Part shown: positions 50,798 through 62,800 of the stretch, one piece after another
How the letters are laid out: the number at the start of each line of letters is the position of its first letter
Numbering within the stretch: position 1 is the first letter of the stretch
Origin: Clostridia bacterium
GTDB lineage: Bacteria > Bacillota > Clostridia > Christensenellales > Aristaeellaceae
Reading direction: 5' to 3'
DNA length: 64,000 nt
NCBI GenBank assembly: GCA_017484085.1
Contig: JAFUTW010000010.1
Location: 20,754-84,753, forward strand
Made by a program: the position numbers and the translations under genes
The notes under the pieces: generated by a model
What the model saw: only the letters and a program-made list of their open reading frames with translations
Told to the model about the DNA's origin: nothing
Database searches by the model: none

Positions 50798-52507
50798 TTG
50801 AAACTCAGCGGAGCGGAGATCCTGATCGAGTGCCTGATCGAGCAGCAGGTGGATACGATTTTCGGTTTTCCGGGCGGCGCGGTGCTGCCCATCTCCGACG
50901 CGCTGTATGCGCGCAGCGACCGCATTCGTCACGTCCTGACGGCGCATGAGCAGCATGCCGGCCACGCGGCGGACGGATATGCGAGGCGCACCGGGCGCAC
51001 GGGCGTCTGCCTGGCGACCAGCGGCCCCGGCGCGACCAACCTGGTGACGGCCATCGCGACGGCTTATATGGATTCCTCGCCCGTCGTGTTCATCACGGGC
51101 AACGTGGCCCAGAGCCTCATGGGGACGGACTCCTTCCAGGAGGCGGACATCAGCGGCATGACGATGCCGGTCACCAAGCACAACTATCTGGTGCACAGCG
51201 TGGAAAAGCTGGCCTCCACCCTGCGGGAAGCGTTCTTCATCGCAAGCTCCGGCCGGCCGGGGCCTGTGCTGGTCGATATCCCCAAGGACGTGCAGGTCGC
51301 GGAGACGGAGTACATTCCCCTTTCCGGGGATGCGCTGATCCCGCCCCTTTCCGCGAAGCATCCGACGGTGCAGCTGCGGCCCTCCGGCGAGGCGTTGGAG
51401 CGCTATAAGACAAAAGCGCAGCCCAGGCTGGAAAAGGCCGCGCAGCTGATCGCGGAGGCGCACCGCCCGCTCATCTACTGCGGCGGCGGCGTCATCCTCT
51501 CCGGCGCCGAGGCCGAGCTGCTGGCGCTGGCGGAGCGTGTGGATGCCCCGGTGGTCTCCTCCCTGATGGGGCTGGGGGCCGTACCGGCGGACAACCCCAG
51601 GATGCTGGGCATGCTGGGCATGCACGGCACGCACGCGGCCAACATCGCCATGCAGCGGTGCGATCTGCTGATCGCCGTCGGTGTGCGCTTTTCGGACAGG
51701 GCGCTGGGCAAGGCGGCGGCCTTCGCGCCGGGCGCGAAGGTGCTGCACATCGATATCGACCGCGCGGAAATCAACAAAAACGTGACGACGACGCTGCACA
51801 TCACGGGCGACGCAAAGCTCGTGCTGGAGCTGCTGCTCTCCCGGGTCAGCCGCAAGCAGCACGAACTGTGGATGCAGCAGGCCTGCGGCATGGCGGAGGA
51901 GTACCTGACGGACAGCCTGTTCGAGCCGCGGAAGATCCTGAAGACCATCGCGGCGACGGCGCCGGATATCACCGTGGCGACGGACGTCGGACAGCACCAG
52001 ATGTGGACGGCGCAGCACTTCCCCTTCATCCATCCGAGGCAGCTGGTCACCAGCGGCGGACTGGGGACGATGGGCTACGGTCTGGGCGCTGCCATGGGCG
52101 CTGCCGCCGGAGACCCGCAGGGCGATCCCGTGGTGCTGGTGACGGGCGACGGCTCCTTCCGCATGAACCTGACGGAGCTGTCCACCATCGCCTATTACGG
52201 CTTCCCCGTCATCGTGGTGATCATGAACAACGGCACGCTGGGCATGGTGCGCCAGTGGCAGACGCTGTTCTACGGCCACCGCTACAGCCAGACGACGCTG
52301 GACCGCGGGCCGGATTTCGTAAAGCTGGCGGATGCTTACGGCATCGGCGGCGTGCGCGTATCGGACCTTTCGGCATTTGCGGAAGCCTTCAAAAAAGCGG
52401 CAGAGGCAAGGCGCCCCTGCATCATCGAGTGCATGCTGGATATCGACGAGATGGTGGCTCCGATGGTGGCGCCGGGTTCGCCCATCGACGCCTTCTGCCT
52501 GAACTGA
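50798..52507 (+). CDS. ilvB: acetolactate synthase large subunit
   Basis: A 569-residue ThDP- and FAD-dependent enzyme that condenses pyruvate to acetolactate, or pyruvate and 2-oxobutyrate to acetohydroxybutyrate. Glu51 in [17 protein letters not shown] activates ThDP. The ThDP-Mg motif is [15 protein letters not shown] to [35 protein letters not shown] and [18 protein letters not shown] are family hallmarks. Start TTG 50798 is 26 bases after the T-box terminator, with a weak GGGGG ribosome site. First gene of ilvB-N-C-D. Confidence 0.95.
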   Translation: MKLSGAEILIECLIEQQVDTIFGFPGGAVLPISDALYARSDRIRHVLTAHEQHAGHAADGYARRTGRTGVCLATSGPGATNLVTAIATAYMDSSPVVFITGNVAQSLMGTDSFQEADISGMTMPVTKHNYLVHSVEKLASTLREAFFIASSGRPGPVLVDIPKDVQVAETEYIPLSGDALIPPLSAKHPTVQLRPSGEALERYKTKAQPRLEKAAQLIAEAHRPLIYCGGGVILSGAEAELLALAERVDAPVVSSLMGLGAVPADNPRMLGMLGMHGTHAANIAMQRCDLLIAVGVRFSDRALGKAAAFAPGAKVLHIDIDRAEINKNVTTTLHITGDAKLVLELLLSRVSRKQHELWMQQACGMAEEYLTDSLFEPRKILKTIAATAPDITVATDVGQHQMWTAQHFPFIHPRQLVTSGGLGTMGYGLGAAMGAAAGDPQGDPVVLVTGDGSFRMNLTELSTIAYYGFPVIVVIMNNGTLGMVRQWQTLFYGHRYSQTTLDRGPDFVKLADAYGIGGVRVSDLSAFAEAFKKAAEARRPCIIECMLDIDEMVAPMVAPGSPIDAFCLN

Positions 52508-52519
52508 GGAGGGATGCGG

Positions 52520-53047
52520 ATGATGATGGATTCGGCCGAGGTACGGCATTACACGGTCGGCGTGCTCGTCGCCAACGAGCCCGGTGTCCTTTCCCGGGTA
52601 TCCGGGCTCTTCTCCCGCAGAGGGTTCAACATTGAAAGCCTGGCCGTCGGCCCGACGCAGGACCGGACGATCTCCCGGATCACGCTGGTCGTCAACGGGG
52701 ACGAAGCGCACATCGAGCAGCTGGTGCAGCAGCTCTACAAGCTGATCAGCGTGCAGAAGGTCCAGGTCTTCTCCAAAGACAGCGCGGTGGAGCGCCAGCT
52801 GGTGATGGTGAAGGTCGCGGCGAACGCCGAGCAGCGCGAGAGCATCATGCGCCTGGCGGATGTGTTCCGGGCGAAGATCCTGGACGTTTCCCGCAGCACG
52901 ATGATCCTGCAGATCACGGGGGACGCGGAGAAGGTATCGGCGCTGCTGGAGCTGCTCTCCGACTACGGCGTGCTGGAAATGGCGCAGACAGGCGCGATCG
53001 CGTTGGAACGCGGCGAGAGCTTCATGAACTCGGAACTGTTTGACTGA
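52520..53047 (+). CDS. ilvN: acetolactate synthase small (regulatory) subunit
   Basis: A 175-residue regulatory subunit, longer than the roughly 95-residue E. coli IlvN and matching IlvH-type. It has an N-terminal ACT domain ([37 protein letters not shown]) that binds valine, and a C-terminal domain with [16 protein letters not shown] and SYRS-like [19 protein letters not shown]. Start 52520 is preferred because AGGAGGG ends at 52513; ATG 52514 is too close, and ATG 52523 or 52526 are alternatives. Confidence 0.93.
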   Translation: MMMDSAEVRHYTVGVLVANEPGVLSRVSGLFSRRGFNIESLAVGPTQDRTISRITLVVNGDEAHIEQLVQQLYKLISVQKVQVFSKDSAVERQLVMVKVAANAEQRESIMRLADVFRAKILDVSRSTMILQITGDAEKVSALLELLSDYGVLEMAQTGAIALERGESFMNSELFD

Positions 53048-53148
53048 CGGCGGAAACCTCTGACGATAAGCCTTTTCGGCAAAGCGACGGAAACTGAGCA
53101 AAATCAGTTCACCATAGAAAAGCAATACTAATTTGGGAGGAATGCAAT

Positions 53149-54153
53149 ATGGCACAGATGTTCTACGAGCGGGACTGCAGCCTCGACTACCTGGCGGGAA
53201 AGAAGATCGCCATCGTCGGCTACGGCTCCCAGGGCCATGCCCACGCACTGAACCTCAAGGATTCCGGCTGTGACGTCGTCGTAGCGCTCTACGAGGGCTC
53301 CAAGAGCTGGAAGAAGGCGGAAGACGCCGGCCTCACCGTCATGACCACGGCGGAAGCCGCGAAGGTCGCCGATCTCATCATGATCCTGATCAACGATGAG
53401 AAGCAGGCGGACATGTACCACAAGGACATCGAGCCGTATCTGCGCCCCGGCATGGTGCTGGCGTTCGCGCACGGCTTCAACATCCACTTCGGCTGCATCA
53501 AGCCCCCGAAGGACGTGGACGTCATCATGATCGCGCCCAAGGGCCCCGGCCACACGGTGCGCAGCCAGTACCTGGAGGGCAAGGGCGTCCCGGACCTCAT
53601 CGCCGTGTATCAGGATGCCTCCGGCAAGGCGCAGGACATCGCCCTGGCCTATGCGCTGGGCATCGGCGGCGCGCGCGCCGGCATCCTCAAGACGACCTTC
53701 CGCGAGGAGACGGAGACCGACCTCTTCGGCGAGCAGTGCGTCCTCTGCGGCGGCGTGACGGCCCTGATGAAGGCCGGCTTCGACACGCTGGTGGAAGCGG
53801 GCTATCAGCCGGAGAACGCTTACTTCGAGTGCATCCACGAGATGAAGCTCATCGTCGACCTCATCTTCTCCCACGGCTTCGCGGGCATGCGCTACTCCAT
53901 CTCCAATACCGCCGAATACGGCGATTACGAGATCGGCAAGCGCCTCATCACCGATGAGACCAAGAAGGAAATGAAGAAGGTGCTGGAGGAGATCCAGGAC
54001 GGCACGTTCGCGCGCAACTGGCTGCTGGAGAACAAGGTCGGCGGCACGCACTTCCTGGCCCGCCGCCGCATCGAGGCGAACAGCCAGCTGGAGCAGGTCG
54101 GCCGCGATCTGCGCAGCAAGTTCAGCTGGGGCGGAAAGACGGAGGAACTGTAA
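53149..54153 (+). CDS. ilvC: ketol-acid reductoisomerase
   Basis: A 334-residue class I enzyme converting acetolactate to dihydroxyisovalerate with NADPH and Mg. The Rossmann start [21 protein letters not shown] is near residues 21-40. [30 protein letters not shown] and the metal-binding [11 protein letters not shown] follow, then the knotted helical domain ([29 protein letters not shown]). GGGAGG precedes ATG 53149. It lies 101 bases after ilvN and one base before ilvD. Confidence 0.97.
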   Translation: MAQMFYERDCSLDYLAGKKIAIVGYGSQGHAHALNLKDSGCDVVVALYEGSKSWKKAEDAGLTVMTTAEAAKVADLIMILINDEKQADMYHKDIEPYLRPGMVLAFAHGFNIHFGCIKPPKDVDVIMIAPKGPGHTVRSQYLEGKGVPDLIAVYQDASGKAQDIALAYALGIGGARAGILKTTFREETETDLFGEQCVLCGGVTALMKAGFDTLVEAGYQPENAYFECIHEMKLIVDLIFSHGFAGMRYSISNTAEYGDYEIGKRLITDETKKEMKKVLEEIQDGTFARNWLLENKVGGTHFLARRRIEANSQLEQVGRDLRSKFSWGGKTEEL

Positions 54154-54154
54154 G

Positions 54155-55822
<1,668 letters not shown>

Positions 55823-55833
55823 AAGAAGAAAGC

Positions 55834-55866
55834 TGCGCGGCGGTCTTGACACCGCCGCGCATTTTT
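55834..55866 (+). terminator. rho-independent terminator of the ilv operon
   Basis: TGCGCGGCGGT and ACCGCCGCGCA pair around a 6-base loop, followed by TTTTTG. Confidence 0.9.
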
Positions 55867-55869
55867 GAT

Positions 55870-56009
55870 ACGATTTCCGTCAACCGGTTTCCAAGAAACT
55901 GCAGGGGACAGAAGTCCCATACCCAAAATCGTCAACTGCCGAAGGGTGTTTTGAAAAACACAGCAATCACAAAGGACGCTGAAGCGCCCTGCGGGTTGCC
56001 GTGTTTTTC
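55870..56009 (+). ncRNA. structured leader RNA with mutually exclusive hairpins, class not recognised
   Basis: A possible three-way junction: P1 ACGATTT (55870-55876) with AAATCGT (55926-55932); P2 GTTTC-CCA-GAAAC-like arms (55887-55899); P3 GGGAC, AGAA, GTCCC (55905-55918). Downstream, AAAACAC (55955-55961) can pair with GTGTTTT (55946-55952), or GAAAAACAC (55953-55961) can pair perfectly with GTGTTTTTC (56001-56009) as a terminator-like stem. This is the form of a riboswitch or attenuator for the ECF S-component gene. The usual motifs of TPP, FMN, cobalamin, THF and preQ1 elements were not seen. Confidence 0.45.
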
Positions 56010-56046
56010 TTATTTCCTTCGGAAAAGAAAATCGGAGGTATATAAG

Positions 56047-56619
56047 ATGAAAAAGAACCGGAGCCTTTCCCGCATGGTCGTCTCTGCGCTGCTGCTGGCG
56101 CTGGGCATGGTGCTGCCCTTTCTCACCGGACAGATCCAGGTCATCGGCCGGATCATCAGCCCGCTCCACATCCCCGCGCTTATCTGCGGGCTGACCTGCG
56201 GCTGGCAGTGGGGGCTGGCGCTGGGCGTCGTGCTGCCGCTGCTGCGCGGCCTTACGCTGGGCATGCCGCCCTTCCCCGTGGTGGCGCTGCCCATGGCTTT
56301 TGAGCTGGGCGGCTACGGCCTTTTGACGGGCCTGCTCTATCCCTTCCTTTTAAAGAAGCTGAAGGGGAACAGCCACCTGCCCGCCATGCTCTGCGCCCTC
56401 GTGCTCGCCATGATCGGCGGACGCATCATCGGCGGCGCGGGCAAAGCGCTGCTGCTGACCCTCGGCCTCATCGGCAGCAGCTCGCCGTACACCTTTGCCG
56501 TATTTTTCAGCAGCTACTTCGTCTCCACCGCGCCGGGCGCGCTCATCCACCTGGTGCTGGTGCCCGCTGTGGTGACGGCGCTGGAGCGGGCGAAGCTCTC
56601 GCCGCTCGTGGCTAAGTAA
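56047..56619 (+). CDS. ECF transporter S component (substrate-specific vitamin or cofactor uptake subunit)
   Basis: A 190-residue membrane protein with about six helices. SRMVVSALLLALGMVLPFLTGQIQ is the basic start, followed by ISPLHIPALICGLTCGWQWGLALGVVLPLLRGLTLGMPPFPVVALPMAFELGGYGLLTGLLY, typical of ECF_trnsprt S components. The AxxxA-like helix that docks on EcfT is plausible in the first helix. The ligand is not clear; a vitamin or precursor is expected. EcfA/EcfT are not in the window, so it would use a shared energising module. ATCGGAGGT precedes ATG 56047. Preceded by a structured leader. Confidence 0.85.
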   Translation: MKKNRSLSRMVVSALLLALGMVLPFLTGQIQVIGRIISPLHIPALICGLTCGWQWGLALGVVLPLLRGLTLGMPPFPVVALPMAFELGGYGLLTGLLYPFLLKKLKGNSHLPAMLCALVLAMIGGRIIGGAGKALLLTLGLIGSSSPYTFAVFFSSYFVSTAPGALIHLVLVPAVVTALERAKLSPLVAK

Positions 56620-56637
56620 ATCAGCACGATCATTCAT

Positions 56638-56660
56638 AAACAGCCGCCGCGCGGCGGTCG
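56638..56660 (-). terminator. possible terminator of the LacI gene
   Basis: Minus strand reads CCGCC-GCGC-GGCGG followed by CTGTTTATG. The stem is short but GC-only and sits between converging genes. Confidence 0.4.
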
Positions 56661-56665
56661 TCTGC

Positions 56666-57646
56666 TCAGGGCTGGATCAGCCGGCAGGGGCAGATGGTCT
56701 CGCGCGGCGGCTCTTCGCCGTATACGGCGGAGGCGATCATCCTTCCGCCCTGCTTGCCGATGGTCTCGCCCGGCACGTCGATCAGCGAGATGGCGGGGTG
56801 CAGGTGGCGCCCCAGTTCCGGATGGCTGAGGCCGATGGCCAGCAGCGGGAATTCCTCGATGCCCCGCGCATGGCAGGCGGCCGAGAACCCTGCGGCGATG
56901 ATCTCGTTGTCCAGGTAAACACCGTCGGGGCTGCCGGGGAGGGACAGCATCTGCTCCGCTGCGGCAAGACCGCCGGACAGGCTGTTTTCCGTCTTCAGCT
57001 GCGCCGTTTCCGGGCAAAGGATGCCGGCGCCCAGGCAGGCCTGCAGCACCGCCTGCCGGCGGGCGGCCTTGGGCTCCAGAACGACGCGGTCGGAAACGAA
57101 GCCCACCGTGCGGCAGCCCCTGTCCATAAAGAAAGCGGCAGCCAGCCGGCCGATTTCGCCGATGTCCGTGCGGCAGCAGAGGCAGCTTTCCGCGCTGCGG
57201 TTGAGGAGGCAGACGGGCTTGCTGAGGCCGGCGGACTCCAGCAGGGCCTGGTCTTGCGGGCTGAGGGCGCCGATGAGCACGCCGGTGATGCCTTCATCCC
57301 GCAGGTCCGGCAGCATCTCTGCCAGCTTCCCGTTGCGGTAGGGAAGGATGACGAAGTCAAACGGCCGCTGCGGATCGGCTGCGACGGCGGACAGGCCGCG
57401 GACCACGCGCATGAAGAAGGTGGAGCGCTCGTCCAGGACCCAGAGCAGGGCGATGAGCGGGCGCCGCTTGCCGCGCAGTGCGCGGGCGGTGCGGCTGGGC
57501 CGGTAGGAAAGGCTGTGCATGGCTTCTTCCACACGCAGCCGGGTCGCCTCCGGGATGTGCCGCTCCCTGGCATTCCCGTTGAGGATGATGGAGACGGTGG
57601 AGACGGAGACGCCGGCCAGGGCTGCGACGTCGCGGATGGTGGCCAT
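56666..57646 (-). CDS. LacI-family transcriptional regulator
   Basis: A 326-residue regulator. The N-terminal helix-turn-helix is canonical (MATIRDVAALAGVSVSTVSIILNG), followed by the hinge region LSYRPSRTARALRGKRR. The effector domain has GVLIGALSPQDQALLE and DGVYLDNEIIAAGFSAACHARGIEEFPLLAIG. A cysteine-rich SAESCLCCRTD at about residue 155 is unusual. GGAGG lies before ATG 57646. Its gene is divergent from the flavoprotein gene at 57747, the most likely target together with itself. Confidence 0.92.
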   Translation of the reverse strand: MATIRDVAALAGVSVSTVSIILNGNARERHIPEATRLRVEEAMHSLSYRPSRTARALRGKRRPLIALLWVLDERSTFFMRVVRGLSAVAADPQRPFDFVILPYRNGKLAEMLPDLRDEGITGVLIGALSPQDQALLESAGLSKPVCLLNRSAESCLCCRTDIGEIGRLAAAFFMDRGCRTVGFVSDRVVLEPKAARRQAVLQACLGAGILCPETAQLKTENSLSGGLAAAEQMLSLPGSPDGVYLDNEIIAAGFSAACHARGIEEFPLLAIGLSHPELGRHLHPAISLIDVPGETIGKQGGRMIASAVYGEEPPRETICPCRLIQP

Positions 57647-57677
57647 AGGGCACCTCCTTACAAAAAGCTTTACAAGG

Positions 57678-57706
57678 AAGATAAATCATGATACACTTCC
57701 TGTCAA
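57678..57706 (-). promoter_or_regulatory. sigma-A promoter of the LacI gene
   Basis: Read on the minus strand: -35 TTGACA (57706-57701), 17-base spacer, -10 TATCTT (57683-57678). Confidence 0.7.
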
Positions 57707-57710
57707 GTAA

Positions 57711-57727
57711 AACGATATACTCTCGTT
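57711..57727 (+). promoter_or_regulatory. candidate LacI operator overlapping a -10 box
   Basis: AACGA (57711-57715) and TCGTT (57723-57727) flank TATACTC, so an inverted repeat covers the likely -10 TATACT (57716-57721) of the flavoprotein gene. No clear -35 was found at the matching distance. Confidence 0.45.
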
Positions 57728-57746
57728 ATATTAAAGGAGGAGAACC

Positions 57747-59483
57747 ATGAAGAAGATCCTTGCACTGCTTACCGTGCTGTGCCTGCTGTGCTGCGGCGCG
57801 ATGGCCGAAGGCATGCCGGCGGACGGAACCTATGAGGCGGAAGCCCAGGGCTTCGGCGGCCCTGTCAGCGTCAGCCTGACGGTGGAGGGCGGCGCGATCA
57901 CCGCTGTTTCCATCAAGGGCGACGCGGAGACGCCCGGGCTGGGCGGCGTTGCCGTCGAGCAGATGGACGACCAGATCCTTTCTGCGCAGACGCCCAACGT
58001 GGACGGCATCGCGGGCGCGACCGTGACCAGCACGGCCGTCGTCAAGGCTGCGACCGAAGCGCTGACAGCTGCCGGCGCGGACATCGCCGCGATGGATGCG
58101 AACCGCAAGGACACCGCGGCAGACGCGGAGCGCGAGCAGAAGACCCTTGAGACGGACGTCGTCATCGTCGGCGCCGGCGGCGCGGGCATGAGCGCTGCAA
58201 TCACCGTGCATGAGGCGGGCAAGTCCGTCATCATCCTGGAGAAGATGGCGTACGTCGGCGGCAACACAACCAAGGCCACCGGCGGCATGAACGCCGCGGA
58301 GACCCACTACCAGGCGGAATCCGGCATCGAGGACAGCGTCGACCAGTTCGTGGAAGACACGATGAAGGGCGGCAAGAACCTGAACAATCCGGAGCTCGTG
58401 CGCGCGATGGCCGCGAACTCCGCCGCCGCAATCGACTGGCTGGACACCATCGGCGCCCCGCTGCCCAAGGTCTCCTTCTCCGGCGGCGCGACCAACGCCC
58501 GCATCCACGCCCCGGCGGACGGTTCCGGCGTGGGCGGCTACCTCGTGGCGGCCTTCTCCGCGAAGCTCTCCGAGCTGGGCATCGAGCCGATGCTGAACAC
58601 GAAGGCGACCGAGCTGCTGCGTGCCGAGGACGGCACGGTCTGCGGCGTCCGGGCGGAAGCGCCGGACGCGGTGTATGAGATCCACGCGAAGTCTGTCATC
58701 CTTGCCTCCGGCGGCTTCGGCGCCAACGAGGACATGTACTGCCAGTACCGCCCCGACCTGCGCGGCACCGTCACCACCAACGCCCCCGGCGCAACCGGCG
58801 ACGGCATCGTGATGGCGCAGGCGGTCGGCGCGGACCTCGTGGATATCGAGCAGATCCAGCTGCACCCCACCGTGGAGCAGACGACCAGCATGCTGATCAC
58901 CGAGGGCGTGCGCGGCGACGGCGCCATCCTCGTCAACCAGGAAGGCAAGCGCTTCATCAACGAGATGGAGACGCGCGACGTGGTTTCCGCGGCGGAGCTG
59001 CAGCAGGAAGGCTGCTACGCGTACGTCGTGTTCGACCAGCGGCTGCGCGACGGCCTCAAGGCCATTGAGAAGTATGTGAACAACGGCCTCACCGTGCAGG
59101 CGGACACCCCCGAAGAGCTGGCGAAGCTCATCGGCTGCGATCCGGAGACCTTCGCGAAGACCCTTTCCGACTGGAACGGCTATGTTGCCGCGAAGAACGA
59201 TCCCGACTTCGGCCGCGCGACCGGCATGGAGGAGGATCTCTCCGTCCCGCCGTATTACGCGATCAAGATCGCGCCCGGCATCCATCACACGATGGGCGGC
59301 GTGAAGATCGACACCCTCACGCAGGTCATCGATACCGACGGCAACGTCATCCCCAACCTGTACGCCTGCGGCGAGGTCACCGGCGGCGTGCACGGCGGCA
59401 ACCGCATCGGCGGCAACGCGGTGGCGGATATCGTGGTCTTCGGCCGCATCGCGGGACAGCAGGCTGCCGGGAATGCGAAGTAA
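57747..59483 (+). CDS. exported FMN-binding / FAD-dependent fumarate-reductase-like flavoprotein
   Basis: A 578-residue protein. Signal peptide MKKILALLTVLCLLCCGAMA is followed by an FMN-binding domain (about 25-105) with VDGIAGATVTS, the ApbE-type flavinylation motif that carries covalent FMN on Thr. Then comes a fumarate reductase/succinate dehydrogenase-type FAD domain starting DVVIVGAGGAGMSAAI near residue 136. LHPTVEQTTS, ITEGVRGDGAILVN and GKRFINE hold the His and Arg used in hydride and proton transfer. The end, CGEVTGGVHGGNRIGGNAVADIVVFGRIAG, closes the FAD site. Such enzymes use extracellular electron flow to reduce fumarate, urocanate or related enoates. AAAGGAGG precedes ATG 57747. 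Confidence 0.92.
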   Translation: MKKILALLTVLCLLCCGAMAEGMPADGTYEAEAQGFGGPVSVSLTVEGGAITAVSIKGDAETPGLGGVAVEQMDDQILSAQTPNVDGIAGATVTSTAVVKAATEALTAAGADIAAMDANRKDTAADAEREQKTLETDVVIVGAGGAGMSAAITVHEAGKSVIILEKMAYVGGNTTKATGGMNAAETHYQAESGIEDSVDQFVEDTMKGGKNLNNPELVRAMAANSAAAIDWLDTIGAPLPKVSFSGGATNARIHAPADGSGVGGYLVAAFSAKLSELGIEPMLNTKATELLRAEDGTVCGVRAEAPDAVYEIHAKSVILASGGFGANEDMYCQYRPDLRGTVTTNAPGATGDGIVMAQAVGADLVDIEQIQLHPTVEQTTSMLITEGVRGDGAILVNQEGKRFINEMETRDVVSAAELQQEGCYAYVVFDQRLRDGLKAIEKYVNNGLTVQADTPEELAKLIGCDPETFAKTLSDWNGYVAAKNDPDFGRATGMEEDLSVPPYYAIKIAPGIHHTMGGVKIDTLTQVIDTDGNVIPNLYACGEVTGGVHGGNRIGGNAVADIVVFGRIAGQQAAGNAK

Positions 59484-59544
59484 GGCGGCATGCCCCGAAA
59501 AAGACTGAAAGCCTGTTTTTAAATACCGTAATAAAGATTTAATA

Positions 59545-59578
59545 AAAAAGAAAAGGTGTAAAAACACCTTTTCTTTTT
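59545..59578 (+). terminator. rho-independent terminator of the flavoprotein gene
   Basis: AAAAAGAAAAGGTGT, loop AAAA, ACACCTTTTCTTTTT: a perfect 15-base-pair stem. Confidence 0.92.
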
Positions 59579-59755
59579 GCATTTATAAGAGGAAAATTGT
59601 CCCTTTCCGCGTCTGAAATCACGGCTTTTAAACACTGAGAGAACTAGATAAAGCACATTATGATGCGGCCCCACACAATATACGGCATTGTGCGGTAACG
59701 GTAGTGATTTGTGCTGATGACACAAAAAACGAGGTTATGAAAGTTACAAAGGGTA

Positions 59756-59784
59756 TTGATTGTTCATGAGATAAGCTTTATTAT
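59756..59784 (+). promoter_or_regulatory. promoter of the adhesin gene
   Basis: -35 TTGATT (59756-59761), 17-base spacer, -10 TATTAT (59779-59784). An alternative TATAAT is at 59810-59815 with no good -35. The rest of the gap 59579-59755 is AT-rich and no other feature was seen. Confidence 0.5.
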
Positions 59785-59864
59785 ATATGGGATTCAATAT
59801 ATACAAGATTATAATACTCTGATTATCTGTTGCCGTATCAAAACAAACGGAGGGGGATACCCAA

Positions 59865-62800
59865 ATGAAGCGGTCAAAGTCTGTATCCATCATCACCCTG
59901 GTCTTGAGCCTGATGGTGCTGTTTACCTGTGTATTCAGCACATCTGCGCTGGCGGAGGATCCGGCACCGACGCCGACACCGACGCCTCGTCCGCCAGAGA
60001 AGACACTCGACGACAGTAGAAAAGACGGCACATATACAATTGCTTTGAATGTGACCGGCAATGCGGAAAAGAAGCCGACTAATGTCAACGTTATCGTCAT
60101 TGTCGACGTATCTGGATCGATGGGTTCAGCTGCTACCAGCCAGACTACTTATACGAAGAGCAATAATTATAATAATAATATGTATGGCACATGGGAAGAG
60201 AATCCGGACGTGCATTCAGATGATGACTTTTTTGAATTGACAAGGCGCGGGTATAACAACAATTATGTTTATACGTATGCATCATCGGGGAGTACTGCAT
60301 ATGTGCCAACAAACAATAATAATGGTACGCAGTACGGCTTGGTGGATGGAGAATACGTTCAGTTGACGCGTCGTGGTGGCGGTACATACTTTAACCCTTA
60401 CTACTGGACATACGGCAATCAGCAAACAAGGTACGATGGAGTCCGCTATACTAGGCAGAATAATGCGGCTGTATATACTGGGCAGCGTTATACACGAGAC
60501 TCTTCTAATCAAACGCGCCTTGCTGCAACTAAGACGGCCGTAAACAGCCTTGCGGAAAATCTCCTTAGATATAATAAAGAAGAAGGCAATCCTGAGGATA
60601 CCGTCCAGATGGCGCTGGTATCCTTCTCAACCACTGCCGACACCGAATTGGGCCCCACTACCGACTTTGACAGTTTCTCCGGTGCTGTAGATAGCCTTGA
60701 CGACGGCGGCGGTACCAACTGGGAAGCGGCGCTGCAACAGGCGAACAACATCAGTTTTGATGATGATGACGAAACCTTTGTTATCTTCTTCTCCGATGGT
60801 TCTCCCACATTCCATTCCAGCGACGGCGGATATGGCAACTGGAATGGGCGGTACAGTGTTTACGGTTCCGGTCAGGAAGAAGAACCTAACATGGAACGTT
60901 CCTATAACCAGGCAAAGGATGATGCTGCTTCGCTTGCCCACAAGGTAGGAGAAAACAATTTCTATACCATCTTTGCCTATGGTACGTCCGTCGGCGCAGG
61001 GTATATGTCTGACCTTACTGAAGCCGCCGGTGCGCCTAGTGGAAACAATTATTCTGCCGAAAGTACATCAAAACTGCAGGAAGCATTTGACGAGATTCTG
61101 AAAAAAATTGAGATGTCCGGTATTGCTGAGGCAGCTATCAATGATGGAACGACAGCAGTTGTTGAAACCGTAAGCTCCGGCACACAGAATCTGCTGACAG
61201 TCGATCCAAGTTCCTTTAAATACTATCGTGCGGGTGGCACAAACGATGATGGTACCAGCCCTAAATACAGTACAGACGGTTACGGTGCAGAATGGCTTGA
61301 TGCTCCTAAAGCAACTTATGATAAAGATACGGGCGCAGTCGACTGGGATCTCAGCAGCCTGGACGTACTTGAGAATGGTGTAACCTATACTGTCACCTAT
61401 GATTGCTGGCCGAGCCAGACCACACTGGACTATATTGCTGACATCAAGAACGGATTAGGCGATAGCGTGCCTACCGAAGTTAAGCAGTATTTACATGAAG
61501 ACGGTACTCTTGAAACAAACACGACGGCTATACTTTCTTATGATGACACGCGAACCGAGGAGAAGGAAAAACCGTACACGTATGAGAACCCTGATCCTGT
61601 TGCAACATACGCTGTCGAGCAGCTGGCGGTCTCCAAGAAATGGGATAATATTTTGGATGAACAAGTCGGTGAGCCCATCACGCTTACGGTAACCCGCGAC
61701 GGTGAAGACACATATACGATGACCCTCTCCACTGATAACGATTGGACGAGCAGTGTTTTTGTCTCCATCGGTATCATGCGCGGCAGCGGAGATAGCGTTC
61801 AGGTTCTTGAAAAAGGCCACGACTTTACCTTCACCGAGCCTGAGGATCTTGGCTATTACTGGGAGCTTGATGTTCCTACCATTCGTCCGATGCTCATCAA
61901 TGGCCAACTGAAGATGCTAGTCCTTGAGGATGAAAAACACTCGGCACCTGATGGCGCAACTGAGCATACGATCGACGGCAAAAAATACTATGAGGGTGAC
62001 GCTACGGCAACCCTCCAAGCGATAAACCACCGCCGTGCCCGCCTAAACCTGACAAAACTTGTGGATGGCGAAGACGCGAATCCGGAACAGACCTTCCCGT
62101 TCACCCTGAATGTGGTTGACTCCAAGGCATCCGAAGGAAGCGCGGGTGACCTCAATTCCGACTACTATGTTTGGTTCTCCGTATACAATGGCGGTTATGT
62201 CGATGCCGTCGTCTCCGGCGCGGAGAAGGAGTTCAAGGACGGTGCATGGACCGGATACTACTATGCGCAGAGCGGAACGGATATCGTCGTCAATCTGAAG
62301 AAAGACGACAACCTCCGCTTCTTAAACCTGCCTACCGGTTCTACCTATAGATTCACAGAAGGCACAATGCCCGATAATTATTCGCTGACAAGCATAGTAA
62401 TTGGCGAAAAATCTTATGAGGATACAAATATTGCCAGCGGCACAATTACGGCAACTAATACTGAGTATCAGGTGACGTATACAAATACGTACGCCCTCAC
62501 AGACATTGAGATCACCAAAGTTTGGGAGGATAACGACAATCAGGACGGTAAGCGGCCGACGCCTGAGGCCTTCAAGAGTTATCTGATACTTAAAGCTAAT
62601 GGCGAGGATGTCACTGCGGCGAACGCTGACAAACTCACTGTCACGGTTGTTTCTGCTGAGACAACAGACGGAAGTGCCGATGCCGGCGACAATGCGGATG
62701 CGACAGATGCTGCCACGTCAAACAAATACCTTGCCAAGTGGACGGGGCTTGATCGTTACAAAGACGGCAAGGAAATCACGTATACTGTAGAAGAAAAAGA

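Noticed and set aside
52514-52516. ilvN start at ATG 52514
   Set aside because: It abuts the AGGAGGG ribosome site; later ATG codons have workable spacing.
55870-56009. Known riboswitch classes (TPP, FMN, cobalamin, THF, preQ1) before the ECF gene
   Set aside because: Their conserved core words, such as CTGAGA for TPP, were not found; left as unassigned.
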